Assembly (NCBI GenBank): GCA_012512055.1
Contig: JAAZEW010000100.1
Coordinates: 1-9,458 of the forward strand
Source of the DNA: Bacillota bacterium
Lineage (GTDB): Bacteria; Bacillota_G; SHA-98; UBA4971
DNA length: 9,458 nt
Reading direction: 5' to 3'
In this document: piece by piece, positions 1 through 5,599 of the stretch
Position numbering within the stretch: the stretch's first letter is position 1
How the letters are laid out: each line of letters begins with the position of its first letter
Program-made: the position numbers and the translations under genes
Notes under the pieces: model-generated
Database searches by the model: none
What the model was told of the DNA's origin: nothing
What the model saw: the letters and a program-made list of their open reading frames with translations, nothing else

Positions 1-1
1 C

Positions 2-373
2 TCACAGACTCTGTCATTAAGGGAGCGCGTATTTGTGGAATCTGCCAAAGCATCAGGCGCGTCCGATGCTTACGTAATGCTTGTTCATATACTGCCTAAC
101 GTACTGCCTCTTGTATTTGCCGGCATGGTGCTTCGCATCCCGGCAGCAATATTGACAGAGGCCTCCCTTAGTTTCCTGGGACTTGGTGACCCAAGGGTCG
201 CTACCTGGGGACGTATGTTACATAACGCGAGGGGATTTGGCGCATTCACCACACTTGCTTGGTGGTGGCTTGTGCCGCCGGGGCTGGCTATTACATTCTT
301 GAGCCTTGCCTTTGTGTTCATTGGCAACGCAGTCAATGAGATCCTCAATCCAAGGTATAGGGAGAGATCATAA
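2..373 (+). CDS. dppC: Dipeptide/oligopeptide ABC transporter permease, DppC-like, C-terminal part (5' end outside window)
   Basis: This is the C-terminal 123 residues of an inner-membrane permease subunit of a DppBCDF/OppBCDF-type importer. The reading frame is open from the first bases of the window, so the gene starts upstream. The segment contains the cytoplasmic coupling (EAA) loop, recognisable in VESAKASGASDAYVMLVHI followed by LPN, which docks onto the ATPases. Two hydrophobic spans follow, one around PLVFAGMVLRIPAAILTEAS and one around LVPPGLAITFLSLAFVFIG. The ending NEILNPRYRERS matches the usual DppC tail, where 'LDPR' precedes a short basic end. The TAA stop lies just ahead of the DppD-like ATPase reading frame, so the genes are one operon. 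Choosing DppC over DppB rests on family pattern and gene order (C then D then F). Substrate cannot be told from this piece. Confidence 0.93.
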   Translation, partial: SQTLSLRERVFVESAKASGASDAYVMLVHILPNVLPLVFAGMVLRIPAAILTEASLSFLGLGDPRVATWGRMLHNARGFGAFTTLAWWWLVPPGLAITFLSLAFVFIGNAVNEILNPRYRERS

Positions 374-390
374 CCCTGGCTCTACTTGAA

Positions 391-1368
391 GTGCGAGACC
401 TCAAGATGTATTACAAGACCCTTCGCGGTCATGTGAAGGCAGTTGACTCTGTGAGCTTTGATATTGAAAGAGGGGAAGCCTTAGGCATAGCAGGCGAGTC
501 AGGGTGCGGGAAAACAAGTATGGCTGTCGCGGTCCTCAGATTGCTTCCCAGTAACGGCAAGATCCACGGAGGATCAGTTGAGCTGGACGGTGTTGACATC
601 GTCAAGCTGGATGACGAGGAGTTCAGGGAGTCCATCCGCTGGAAGAAGATATCCATGGTATTCCAAGGCGCAATGAATGCTCTTAACCCTGTGCATCGAG
701 TAGGCGACCAAATCGTTGAGGCAATATTGGCTCACGAAGACGTGCCGCACCAGGATGCGGTGGCACGGGCTGAACAACTCCTTGATATGGTAGGAATTAA
801 CCCCAAAAGGTATAAAGAGTATCCCCACGAATTCAGCGGAGGCATGAAACAGAGGGTTGTTATAGCTATGGCCCTTGCCTGCAATCCTGATCTCATCATT
901 GCTGATGAGCCCACCACTGCACTGGATGTCATGGTACAGTCTCAGGTTCTGAAAGCCATGGAAGACTTAAGGAAGAGACTGGACCTTTCCATGATGCTCA
1001 TCACCCATGATTTATCAGTAATTGCCCAGACATGTGATGATATCGCGATTATGTACGCAGGAAAGATTGTGGAATACGGTAACGTCATTGACGTTTTCGA
1101 TCATCCCACACATCCCTATGGTATGGGGCTTGTAAAATCGTTCCCTAATATCAAAGCTGAGAGAACCCGTGTGCGGTCACTGCCGGGATTTCCGCCTAAC
1201 TTGTTAGCGCCCCCCAGAGGCTGTAGATTCCATCCCAGATGCCCGTTGGCCGGAGATATCTGTATGGAAGAAGAGCCTGAACTCATCGAGATCGGTTCAA
1301 ACAGTCATAAGGTTGCCTGCCACAAGGTAGATATGCTTGAGAGGGGGGTCGACATATGGGAGCAGTAA
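391..1368 (+). CDS. dppD: Dipeptide/oligopeptide ABC transporter ATP-binding protein, DppD-like
   Basis: This is one of two cytoplasmic ATPases that power an Opp/Dpp-family importer. Numbered from the GTG at 391 (325 aa), it has Walker A GESGCGKTS at 35-43, Q-loop Gln92, signature FSGGMKQR at 148-155, Walker B LIIADEP at 168-174 and H-loop His206. The C-terminal oligopeptide/dipeptide extension (Oligo_HPY) carries Cys278, Cys284, Cys291 and Cys310, the pattern linked to a [4Fe-4S] cluster in related OppD proteins. The 3' end overlaps dppF by 13 bases. The start is uncertain: in-frame codons upstream encode the residues A-L-L-E expected at a DppD N-terminus. A CTG at 376 (330 aa) or an ATA at 370 overlapping the dppC stop fits better than GTG 391, and a GGGAGAG-like site at about 360-366 sits upstream. 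The segment FQGAMNALNP resembles versions in thermophiles, some of which carry sugars, so a peptide substrate is only assumed. Confidence 0.95.
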   Translation: MRDLKMYYKTLRGHVKAVDSVSFDIERGEALGIAGESGCGKTSMAVAVLRLLPSNGKIHGGSVELDGVDIVKLDDEEFRESIRWKKISMVFQGAMNALNPVHRVGDQIVEAILAHEDVPHQDAVARAEQLLDMVGINPKRYKEYPHEFSGGMKQRVVIAMALACNPDLIIADEPTTALDVMVQSQVLKAMEDLRKRLDLSMMLITHDLSVIAQTCDDIAIMYAGKIVEYGNVIDVFDHPTHPYGMGLVKSFPNIKAERTRVRSLPGFPPNLLAPPRGCRFHPRCPLAGDICMEEEPELIEIGSNSHKVACHKVDMLERGVDIWEQ

Positions 1369-2390
1369 GCGCCACTGAACAGGAGAGAAGCGTAGGGCAC
1401 GGTGAATTCATTCTTGACGTAGAGAATCTTGTGAAGCACTTTCCACTGCGTCGTGGAATAGCGCAGTCCCTGCGAGGAGAGCCCGAGCGGGCTGTAAAGG
1501 CTGTTGACGGAGTCAGCTTCAATGTGAAGAAAGGCGAGCTCTTCGGCGTTGTCGGTGAGTCAGGTTGTGGCAAGACCACCATGGGCAGGACGATACTTAG
1601 GTTGCTTGAGCCTACAGGCGGAAGAGTAACATTTGAAGACATAGATGTAACATCCCTGAGCGCCGAGCAGTTAAAGCAGCTCAGGACGAGAATGCAAATC
1701 ATATTCCAGGATCCTTATGAGTCAATGAACCCGCGCCTGGATGTTCACAGGATCATAGCAGAGCCTTTGAGAATACAAGGAATGGTAAGCAATTCAAAAG
1801 ACGCTATACCTTACATCGAGAAGGCGCTTGAAGACGTGGAAATGACACCCCCTGAAGAGTATCTCTACAGATATCCACATGAGCTTTCAGGTGGACAGAG
1901 ACAGAGGATTGCCGTGGCAAGAGCCCTTGTGTTGGATCCGGAATTCATAGTGGCTGATGAACCTGTGTCAATGCTTGACGTATCCATTCGCGGTGAGATT
2001 CTTAACTTAATGTTGAACTTGTCCCGCGAAAGGGGAGTTACGTTCCTCTATATCACTCATGACTTGGCTACTGCTCGTCATATTTGTGATCGGATAGCAG
2101 TGATGTATCTGGGGAAGATGGTTGAGAAGGGTCCCACCGATAATCTGGTTAAGCACCCTCTACATCCATATACCAGGGCTCTGATAGGCGCTGTGTTTGT
2201 TCCGGATCCCAAGCGAAAGGGCTTCGGAAAAGTCCTGAAGGGCGAAGTCCCCAGCCCGGTTGACCCTCCGAGCGGGTGCAGACTTCACCCCAGATGTCCT
2301 GTTGCGCAGGATATCTGTAAGGAAGTAGAACCTGAACCGGTTGCGGTTGATGATAATCACATGGTAGCATGTCATTTCGCTCTCGGGTGA
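1356..2390 (+). CDS. dppF: Dipeptide/oligopeptide ABC transporter ATP-binding protein, DppF-like
   Basis: This is the partner ATPase that forms a heterodimer with the DppD-like protein. It has 344 aa, a normal length. Visible motifs are Walker A GESGCGKTT at 67-75, Q-loop Gln118 in IIFQDPYESMNPR, signature LSGGQRQR at 177-184, Walker B FIVADEP at 197-203 and H-loop His235. The C-terminal Oligo_HPY extension has Cys308, Cys314, Cys321 and Cys339, nearly the same spacing as in the neighbour. The N-terminus HFPLRRG, with an insert before AVKAVDGVSF, is typical of DppF/OppF. The ATG at 1356 has a purine-rich GAGGGGGG site at 1341-1348, seven bases upstream, and lies inside the end of dppD, so translation is probably coupled. 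This is the last gene of the importer operon. No clear hairpin-plus-T terminator follows it. Confidence 0.96.
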   Translation: MGAVSATEQERSVGHGEFILDVENLVKHFPLRRGIAQSLRGEPERAVKAVDGVSFNVKKGELFGVVGESGCGKTTMGRTILRLLEPTGGRVTFEDIDVTSLSAEQLKQLRTRMQIIFQDPYESMNPRLDVHRIIAEPLRIQGMVSNSKDAIPYIEKALEDVEMTPPEEYLYRYPHELSGGQRQRIAVARALVLDPEFIVADEPVSMLDVSIRGEILNLMLNLSRERGVTFLYITHDLATARHICDRIAVMYLGKMVEKGPTDNLVKHPLHPYTRALIGAVFVPDPKRKGFGKVLKGEVPSPVDPPSGCRLHPRCPVAQDICKEVEPEPVAVDDNHMVACHFALG

Positions 2391-2501
2391 TGCTGAGGTT
2401 GAGAGTCTTCGCAGGGTTATTGAATTGACTCCGGCCTGGAAGTGAGCACGTTCACTGTGTTCTCTTATGAGACGGTGAAAAGGCCGTAAACAGGAGGCTC
2501 T
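2391..2501 (+). other. Intergenic region between dppF and the membrane-protein pair
   Basis: The 111 bases hold no gene. A small inverted repeat AGTGA/TCACT lies at 2441-2445 and 2452-2456 with a six-base loop and no T-run, too weak for a terminator. TTGACT at 2425-2430 would be a good -35 box but has no matching -10 at 16-19 bases. AGGAGG at 2492-2497 serves the downstream gene. Confidence 0.5.
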
Positions 2502-3008
2502 ATGAAAGGGAATAACAAGCGCTTGCGTAGGAATAGCATGATTCTTGTGGTCATGTGTTTCTTGGCTGCCTGCTCAATAGGGTTGACACTGGCGACTGTC
2601 AAGAACTACCTTGGGGCGGCGACAGCGGCTGCCAAGTTTCAAAGTACCATATCAGCCGTAACATGTAGGCAGGAAGACTCCGGGTATACTATTGATATAT
2701 ACCTAGACTTCGACAACCAAAGTGAATGGGATTTGTCTATTACGGCTGTGCGGCCTACGGTATATGTTGACGGGCAATATATTTGGGGGCGCAACTACGA
2801 TTGGCTGGGCAATCCTTTCGAGCTGCCCAAGAAAAGCGAAAGAGGCATAGTTCTTGAGATAGAAGTGCCTGATACCAAGACAGAGGTTGTGGCCGCCGGC
2901 AAAGATGCATGGGCTATAAGAGTATCAGGCCTTCTTGACATGCCGCGTTTGGGGACCAAGCTCTTTATCACGAATGCCCAAATACCGGTGGAAAGAGGCA
3001 ATGAATAA
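2502..3008 (+). CDS. Membrane-anchored or lipoprotein-like protein, possible LEA14/WHy-like fold
   Basis: I do not recognise this 168-aa protein by name. The N-terminus is basic (KGNNKRLRRN) and followed by a hydrophobic stretch at about 13-31, so it is exported or anchored with its bulk outside. FLAAC at 20-24 resembles a lipobox, with Cys24 as the possible lipidated residue. The hydrophobic stretch continues past Cys24, however, so an uncleaved anchor is equally likely. Residues 65-160 alternate hydrophobic and polar residues in a beta pattern: a LDFDNQSEWDLSI stretch, then VYVDGQYIW, then an ELPKKSERGIVLEIEVP strand. This resembles LEA14/WHy-type domains, in which an N-x-(S/T) turn precedes a beta sandwich. 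That is a pattern match, not a proven homology. AGGAGG at 2492-2497, four bases before the ATG, supports the start. The stop overlaps the next gene's start (TAATG), so the two are coupled. Confidence 0.85.
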   Translation: MKGNNKRLRRNSMILVVMCFLAACSIGLTLATVKNYLGAATAAAKFQSTISAVTCRQEDSGYTIDIYLDFDNQSEWDLSITAVRPTVYVDGQYIWGRNYDWLGNPFELPKKSERGIVLEIEVPDTKTEVVAAGKDAWAIRVSGLLDMPRLGTKLFITNAQIPVERGNE

Positions 3009-3406
3009 TGGACCGGACAAGAACAGTCGCAGGCGTTGCTCTGATGGGAATATTCATGTGCGGGCTTTTCACTTGCCAGGCCCTTCCGCTCCTTGCGCCT
3101 TTTGAGGCCGCCCGGGAATACGGTACTGCGCTTCTATTCCTTGGAGCATTGGTTACGGGATTTCTCTTCGGCATGTTGAGCCCTTCAATAGCCAATGGGA
3201 TATTCGCCGGGTTTGCCAGCATTGTATTAGGCCTTGTTTTGGCCGGGTTTATACTGGCTTTGCCGGCATTACTGGGGATAGCCGGCCAGCTAGGAATGAT
3301 CTCAGAGGTCGCTATTGAGCGAGCCTTAATCCTTGGGATCATGCTTACCCCGATTTCGGCTGTAGGCACGTTTATAGGAGTTTTGGCGCAGAATCATAGC
3401 ATTTAG
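3008..3406 (+). CDS. Small multi-pass integral membrane protein of unknown function
   Basis: This 132-aa protein is almost entirely hydrophobic, and I do not recognise the family. Likely membrane spans lie near residues 8-28, 40-58, 62-88 and 105-127, leaving very short loops. The few charged residues cluster at the N-terminus (DRTR), around 33-37 (FEAAREY) and around 99-105 (EVAIER). Small residues (Gly, Ala, Ser) are abundant in the helices, which suits tight helix packing. The ATG overlaps the upstream stop by one base (TAATG), and no strong separate ribosome site is visible, so translation probably depends on the upstream gene and the two proteins may interact. Its TAG stop overlaps the stop of the convergent hydrolase gene by four bases. 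The opposite-strand frame over the same bases lacks any family pattern and is a shadow. Confidence 0.8.
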   Translation: MDRTRTVAGVALMGIFMCGLFTCQALPLLAPFEAAREYGTALLFLGALVTGFLFGMLSPSIANGIFAGFASIVLGLVLAGFILALPALLGIAGQLGMISEVAIERALILGIMLTPISAVGTFIGVLAQNHSI

Positions 3407-4311
3407 ACTGTCTCTTGGTAGTCATATACTATTTTCGATATATGGGCAATTCTGGCAAAACCGTCATCAATATCGGATATGCCCTTAGATAGGACAACCA
3501 GGATGTAAGGCTTATCTCGGAAGACTATGCCTACATCGTTGGCGATTCCTGAAACGTCGCCTTCCTTATGGGCCACAAGTACCTTATCCGGCAGATTTCC
3601 GGGAATCCCCACGTGATATATGGGATGCGACATGTCGTCTAAGAGTCGCAATCCCAAATCAGGATGGGCTTTGGAAAAGTCTATAACTGCCTCGACGTAT
3701 GCGCCCATATCCCTGGCGCATGTAATGTTTCTGCCCTCAGGGAATACGATTTTGCCGCCGAGGTCTTCCATGAAATCGACGATGTTTTCCCTACCGAGAT
3801 GACGTGTGAGCATCCTATAGGCGATGTTGTCGCTTATTGTTATTGCCAGGTTAGCCAACACGCGCAAGGAAAACATATCCCCGTCCCTTGCTGTAAACTG
3901 CAGTATCCCGGCGCCATCCTGCCAATCGGTACTGCTGTTGTATGCGACCCTGTCATTCCAATCCAATCTGCCTTCGGCTACGAGAGTATTAAGATATAGC
4001 ACGACAGGGAGTTTAACGGTGCTGGCAGCAGTAATAGGTTCATCTTCGTTTATGCCGAAAGACTCGCCTGACTCAATATCTTTAAAGAATATGCCGTAAG
4101 TCGCGTCGTTCCACTCCTCGAGCGCACTTTCAAGCTCGCCTTTGAGCGCTGCATAATTCGAAGGTGCTTCTCGTGATGCGGCGCTTGCTGTGGCATTGGA
4201 AGAACGCAGCCACTGTGTGCTGCCTCTCAAATCCCTACACATAACTTGCGCTGAGGCCAGCGCCAGAATTACCAGGCCTATGAGCACGAATCTCCGCTTC
4301 ATGCGTGTCAC
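3403..4311 (-). CDS. Exported serine hydrolase of the class A beta-lactamase-like fold
   Basis: The 302-aa protein belongs to the penicillin-binding/beta-lactamase-like serine hydrolases (COG2367-type). It has an N-terminal signal sequence (basic MTRMKRR, hydrophobic core 8-20, possible AxA-type cleavage at Ala21) and acts outside the membrane. Catalytic motifs are S97-T98-V99-K100 (SxxK), S160-D161-N162 (SDN) and K249-E250-G251 in HKEGDVSG, where true beta-lactamases have KTG or KSG. The omega loop is shortened: ITCARDM, which corresponds to the TTTPxxM segment, comes only about 37 residues after SDN, and no ExxLN with the deacylating Glu166 is seen. Beta-lactam hydrolysis is therefore doubtful, and an endogenous peptidase or esterase role is as likely. 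The GTG at 4311 is preferred over the ATG at 4302 because GGAGG (complement of 4319-4323) lies seven bases from the GTG. The gene is transcribed alone, divergently from spoIID-like, and convergently with 3008-3406. Confidence 0.9.
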   Translation of the reverse strand: MTRMKRRFVLIGLVILALASAQVMCRDLRGSTQWLRSSNATASAASREAPSNYAALKGELESALEEWNDATYGIFFKDIESGESFGINEDEPITAASTVKLPVVLYLNTLVAEGRLDWNDRVAYNSSTDWQDGAGILQFTARDGDMFSLRVLANLAITISDNIAYRMLTRHLGRENIVDFMEDLGGKIVFPEGRNITCARDMGAYVEAVIDFSKAHPDLGLRLLDDMSHPIYHVGIPGNLPDKVLVAHKEGDVSGIANDVGIVFRDKPYILVVLSKGISDIDDGFARIAHISKIVYDYQETV

Positions 4312-4318
4312 AAGTATT

Positions 4319-4323
4319 CCTCC
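4319..4323 (-). promoter_or_regulatory. Ribosome binding site fixing the GTG start of the serine hydrolase
   Basis: Read on the minus strand this is GGAGG within AGGGGAGGAAT. It lies seven bases from the GTG at 4309-4311 but 16 bases from the next in-frame ATG at 4300-4302. The spacing therefore selects the GTG. Confidence 0.75.
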
Positions 4324-4352
4324 CCTCTCTCCCTCTCAAAACGTGACATGTC

Positions 4353-4381
4353 ATTATATATTCCGAGCGCCTGGATTTCCA
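4353..4381 (-). promoter_or_regulatory. Sigma-A-type promoter for the serine hydrolase gene
   Basis: On the minus strand a perfect -10 box TATAAT (complement of 4353-4358) lies exactly 17 bases downstream of TGGAAA (complement of 4376-4381), which matches four of six positions of the -35 consensus TTGACA. Transcription would start near 4346, giving a leader of about 35 bases before the GTG at 4311. The placement upstream of the only minus-strand gene, with optimal spacing, makes this the best promoter in the window. It is a consensus match only and has not been tested. Confidence 0.6.
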
Positions 4382-4383
4382 GG
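4370..4383. promoter_or_regulatory. Palindrome overlapping the -35 box, candidate operator
   Basis: The sequence CCTGGATTTCCAGG is a perfect inverted repeat with six-base arms and a two-base centre. It fully covers the predicted -35 box of the serine hydrolase promoter. A dimeric repressor bound here would block RNA polymerase. No regulator gene is present in the window to pair with it, and a six-base palindrome can occur by chance in 229 bases. CCAGGGCA, which starts in its right arm, recurs at 4413-4420. Confidence 0.35.
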
Positions 4384-4540
4384 GCAAATACCGGATGCCT
4401 ATCCAAGGCAACCCAGGGCAGGCCAATGGAATTAGCCGGACAGTCACGAGAATACATGGCTATCTATGTCCTATCGTTGAGCATAATACCTATAGAACGG
4501 CAATGTGAAATGACATGACTTTGATTGGGGGCGCATACCG

Positions 4541-5491
4541 GTGAATGGTAATCGCAGGAAGGTGTTAATGTGGATTGGCGTAGGACTTCTTGCAGTAATT
4601 GTCGTGGCTATGGGAATCTCAAGATCAAGACGGGCAGCCCTCGGGAAGGAACCTACTATCAGGGTGTACATTGATGCGGAGAAGCGGGTTCTGGACCTGC
4701 CGATGGAGGAGTATGTCGCCGCAGTGGTAGGAGGAGAGATGAAGAACTACTGGCCTCACGAAGCCCTTGCCGCCCAGGCCATCGTGGCAAGGACATTTGC
4801 CTTAAAGGCGCTGGAGGAAAAGCCGGGGTCAGGCCCTATGGGCTCTGATATACAGGCCGGGTTCAAGGAGGCCCAAGAATACAAACCGGAAAACGTCAAC
4901 GAGGCAATAAGGAAAGCGGTCAAAGAGACCCGGGGGAAAGTCCTGACAGAAGGGGGAAAGCTTGTTAATGCATGGTTTCATTCGAACGCAGGTGGGAAGA
5001 CAGCCTTAGCCAAGGAAGGCCTGAATTTCACCGGTCCGGAGCCTGCGTATACCGTTGTCCGGGACAGTCCCGATGATACGGAAGACGTGCCTCTTTCAGA
5101 TCGCAGGTGGAAGGCAGAGTTTTCTACCGCGGAAATCGAGGCTGCCCTCGCCAAAGTTGGGCTGCAAGTGAAAGGCATCGGGAATGTGACCATAGTCAAG
5201 CGGGGACCCTCAGGGCGTGCGGAGGCGATAGCCATTCACCATTCAGGCGGCGTGACTACAATAGGCGGAAACGATCTCCGGGTCGCTCTGGATCCTATGC
5301 GCATGAGATCGAATTTCCTGACAAAGCTCGAGGTCAAAGACGGCAAGGTTGCCATGGAAGGAAAGGGATTCGGACATGGGGTCGGGTTATCTCAATGGGG
5401 TGCTCATAATATGGCGAAAATGGGAAAACGGCATGAGCAAATCTGTCAGTACTACTTCAAAAACGTCAAGGTGGAAAAGCGCTGGGCGTGA
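4541..5491 (+). CDS. spoIID: SpoIID/LytB domain protein (SpoIID-like peptidoglycan lytic transglycosylase)
   Basis: The 316-aa protein has a basic N-terminus, one membrane anchor at about 9-26 and an extracytoplasmic SpoIID domain. SpoIID cleaves denuded glycan strands as a lytic transglycosylase during spore engulfment, and LytB relatives enhance amidases. Family landmarks are MEEYVAAVVGGEM with probable catalytic Glu66, ALAAQAIVARTFAL at 75-88, WFHSNAGGKTA at 145-155, and the signature GKGFGHGVGLSQWGAHNMA at 274-292 followed by YYFKNVKV. The segment DIQAGFKEAQEY at 103-113 aligns with a stretch that carries cysteines in many relatives, but none is present here. The GTG at 4541 (GGGGG at 4527-4531) supplies the positive N-terminus. 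An ATG at 4568 with AGGAAGG five bases upstream is an alternative. The gene stands alone, without the murA/spoIIQ context of the classical spoIID, so it may be a paralogue with a wall-remodelling role rather than the sporulation gene itself. Confidence 0.9.
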   Translation: MNGNRRKVLMWIGVGLLAVIVVAMGISRSRRAALGKEPTIRVYIDAEKRVLDLPMEEYVAAVVGGEMKNYWPHEALAAQAIVARTFALKALEEKPGSGPMGSDIQAGFKEAQEYKPENVNEAIRKAVKETRGKVLTEGGKLVNAWFHSNAGGKTALAKEGLNFTGPEPAYTVVRDSPDDTEDVPLSDRRWKAEFSTAEIEAALAKVGLQVKGIGNVTIVKRGPSGRAEAIAIHHSGGVTTIGGNDLRVALDPMRMRSNFLTKLEVKDGKVAMEGKGFGHGVGLSQWGAHNMAKMGKRHEQICQYYFKNVKVEKRWA

Positions 5492-5534
5492 AAACCACAT
5501 AAGCAACTGAAATATGAAGGATTTTGCGCGTTTC

Positions 5535-5563
5535 TAGAGAAAACTAACCTGATGTTGTATGAT
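5535..5563 (+). promoter_or_regulatory. Candidate promoter for the Gld-like ABC operon
   Basis: TAGAGA at 5535-5540 matches four of six -35 positions. TATGAT at 5558-5563 matches five of six -10 positions. The spacer is 17 bases. A start near 5570 would leave a leader of about 27 bases carrying the AAGGAGG at 5579-5585, and would exclude any translation start upstream of 5570. The match is moderate, and read-through from the spoIID-like gene is also possible because no terminator is visible in 5492-5534. Confidence 0.35.
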
Positions 5564-5578
5564 CGAGACGAGTGTGGG

Positions 5579-5599
5579 AAGGAGGAATCGTATGCCGTG
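5579..5599 (+). promoter_or_regulatory. Ribosome site with two-codon ATG-CCG-TGA overlapping the GTG start
   Basis: AAGGAGG at 5579-5585 lies six bases from an ATG at 5592, which opens a frame of only two sense codons (ATGCCGTGA). The TGA overlaps the GTG at 5597 that begins the ATPase and lies 11 bases from the ribosome site. Family alignment puts the ATPase start at the GTG (M-I-E-V-R-N-L). The mini-frame may be accidental or may feed ribosomes to the GTG by termination-reinitiation. Confidence 0.4.

Larger units (their letters stand above)
4312..4540. other. Divergent intergenic region between the serine hydrolase and SpoIID-like genes
   Basis: The 229 bases hold the minus-strand ribosome site, promoter and palindrome listed separately. 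A TGCCT-ATCCA-AGGCA hairpin lies at 4396-4410. CCAGGGCA occurs twice, at 4379-4386 and 4413-4420. I found no convincing plus-strand promoter: a CATAATAC at 4482-4489 resembles a sigma-E -10 box but lacks a matching -35 box. No small gene is supported. Confidence 0.5.

Noticed and set aside
1283..1702. A 139-codon minus-strand frame across the dppD/dppF junction
   Set aside because: It lies antisense to the Walker A region of DppF and has no recognisable motifs.
2441..2456. AGTGA/TCACT inverted repeat after dppF as a terminator
   Set aside because: The stem is only five base pairs and no T-run follows.
3403..4311. Antibiotic-resistance gene call for the beta-lactamase-like protein
   Set aside because: The omega-loop glutamate and KTG motif of true class A beta-lactamases are not seen, and there is no mobile-element context.
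4190..4447. Short frames on both strands around the divergent intergenic region
   Set aside because: They overlap the hydrolase signal-peptide coding region and its promoter, with no good ribosome site or plausible protein pattern.
4461..4489. Sigma-E-like sporulation promoter upstream of the SpoIID-like gene (CATAATAC as -10)
   Set aside because: Only about five of eight -10 positions match, and nothing resembling the -35 box lies at the right distance.
5469..5497. GTGG...CCAC arms flanking the SpoIID-like stop as a terminator
   Set aside because: The interior bases do not pair (A-runs face A-runs), so no stable hairpin forms.
5552..5596. Start of the ABC ATPase at 5552, adding 15 residues
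   Set aside because: The extra residues do not resemble family N-termini, there is no ribosome site before 5552, and the candidate promoter -10 box overlaps this region.
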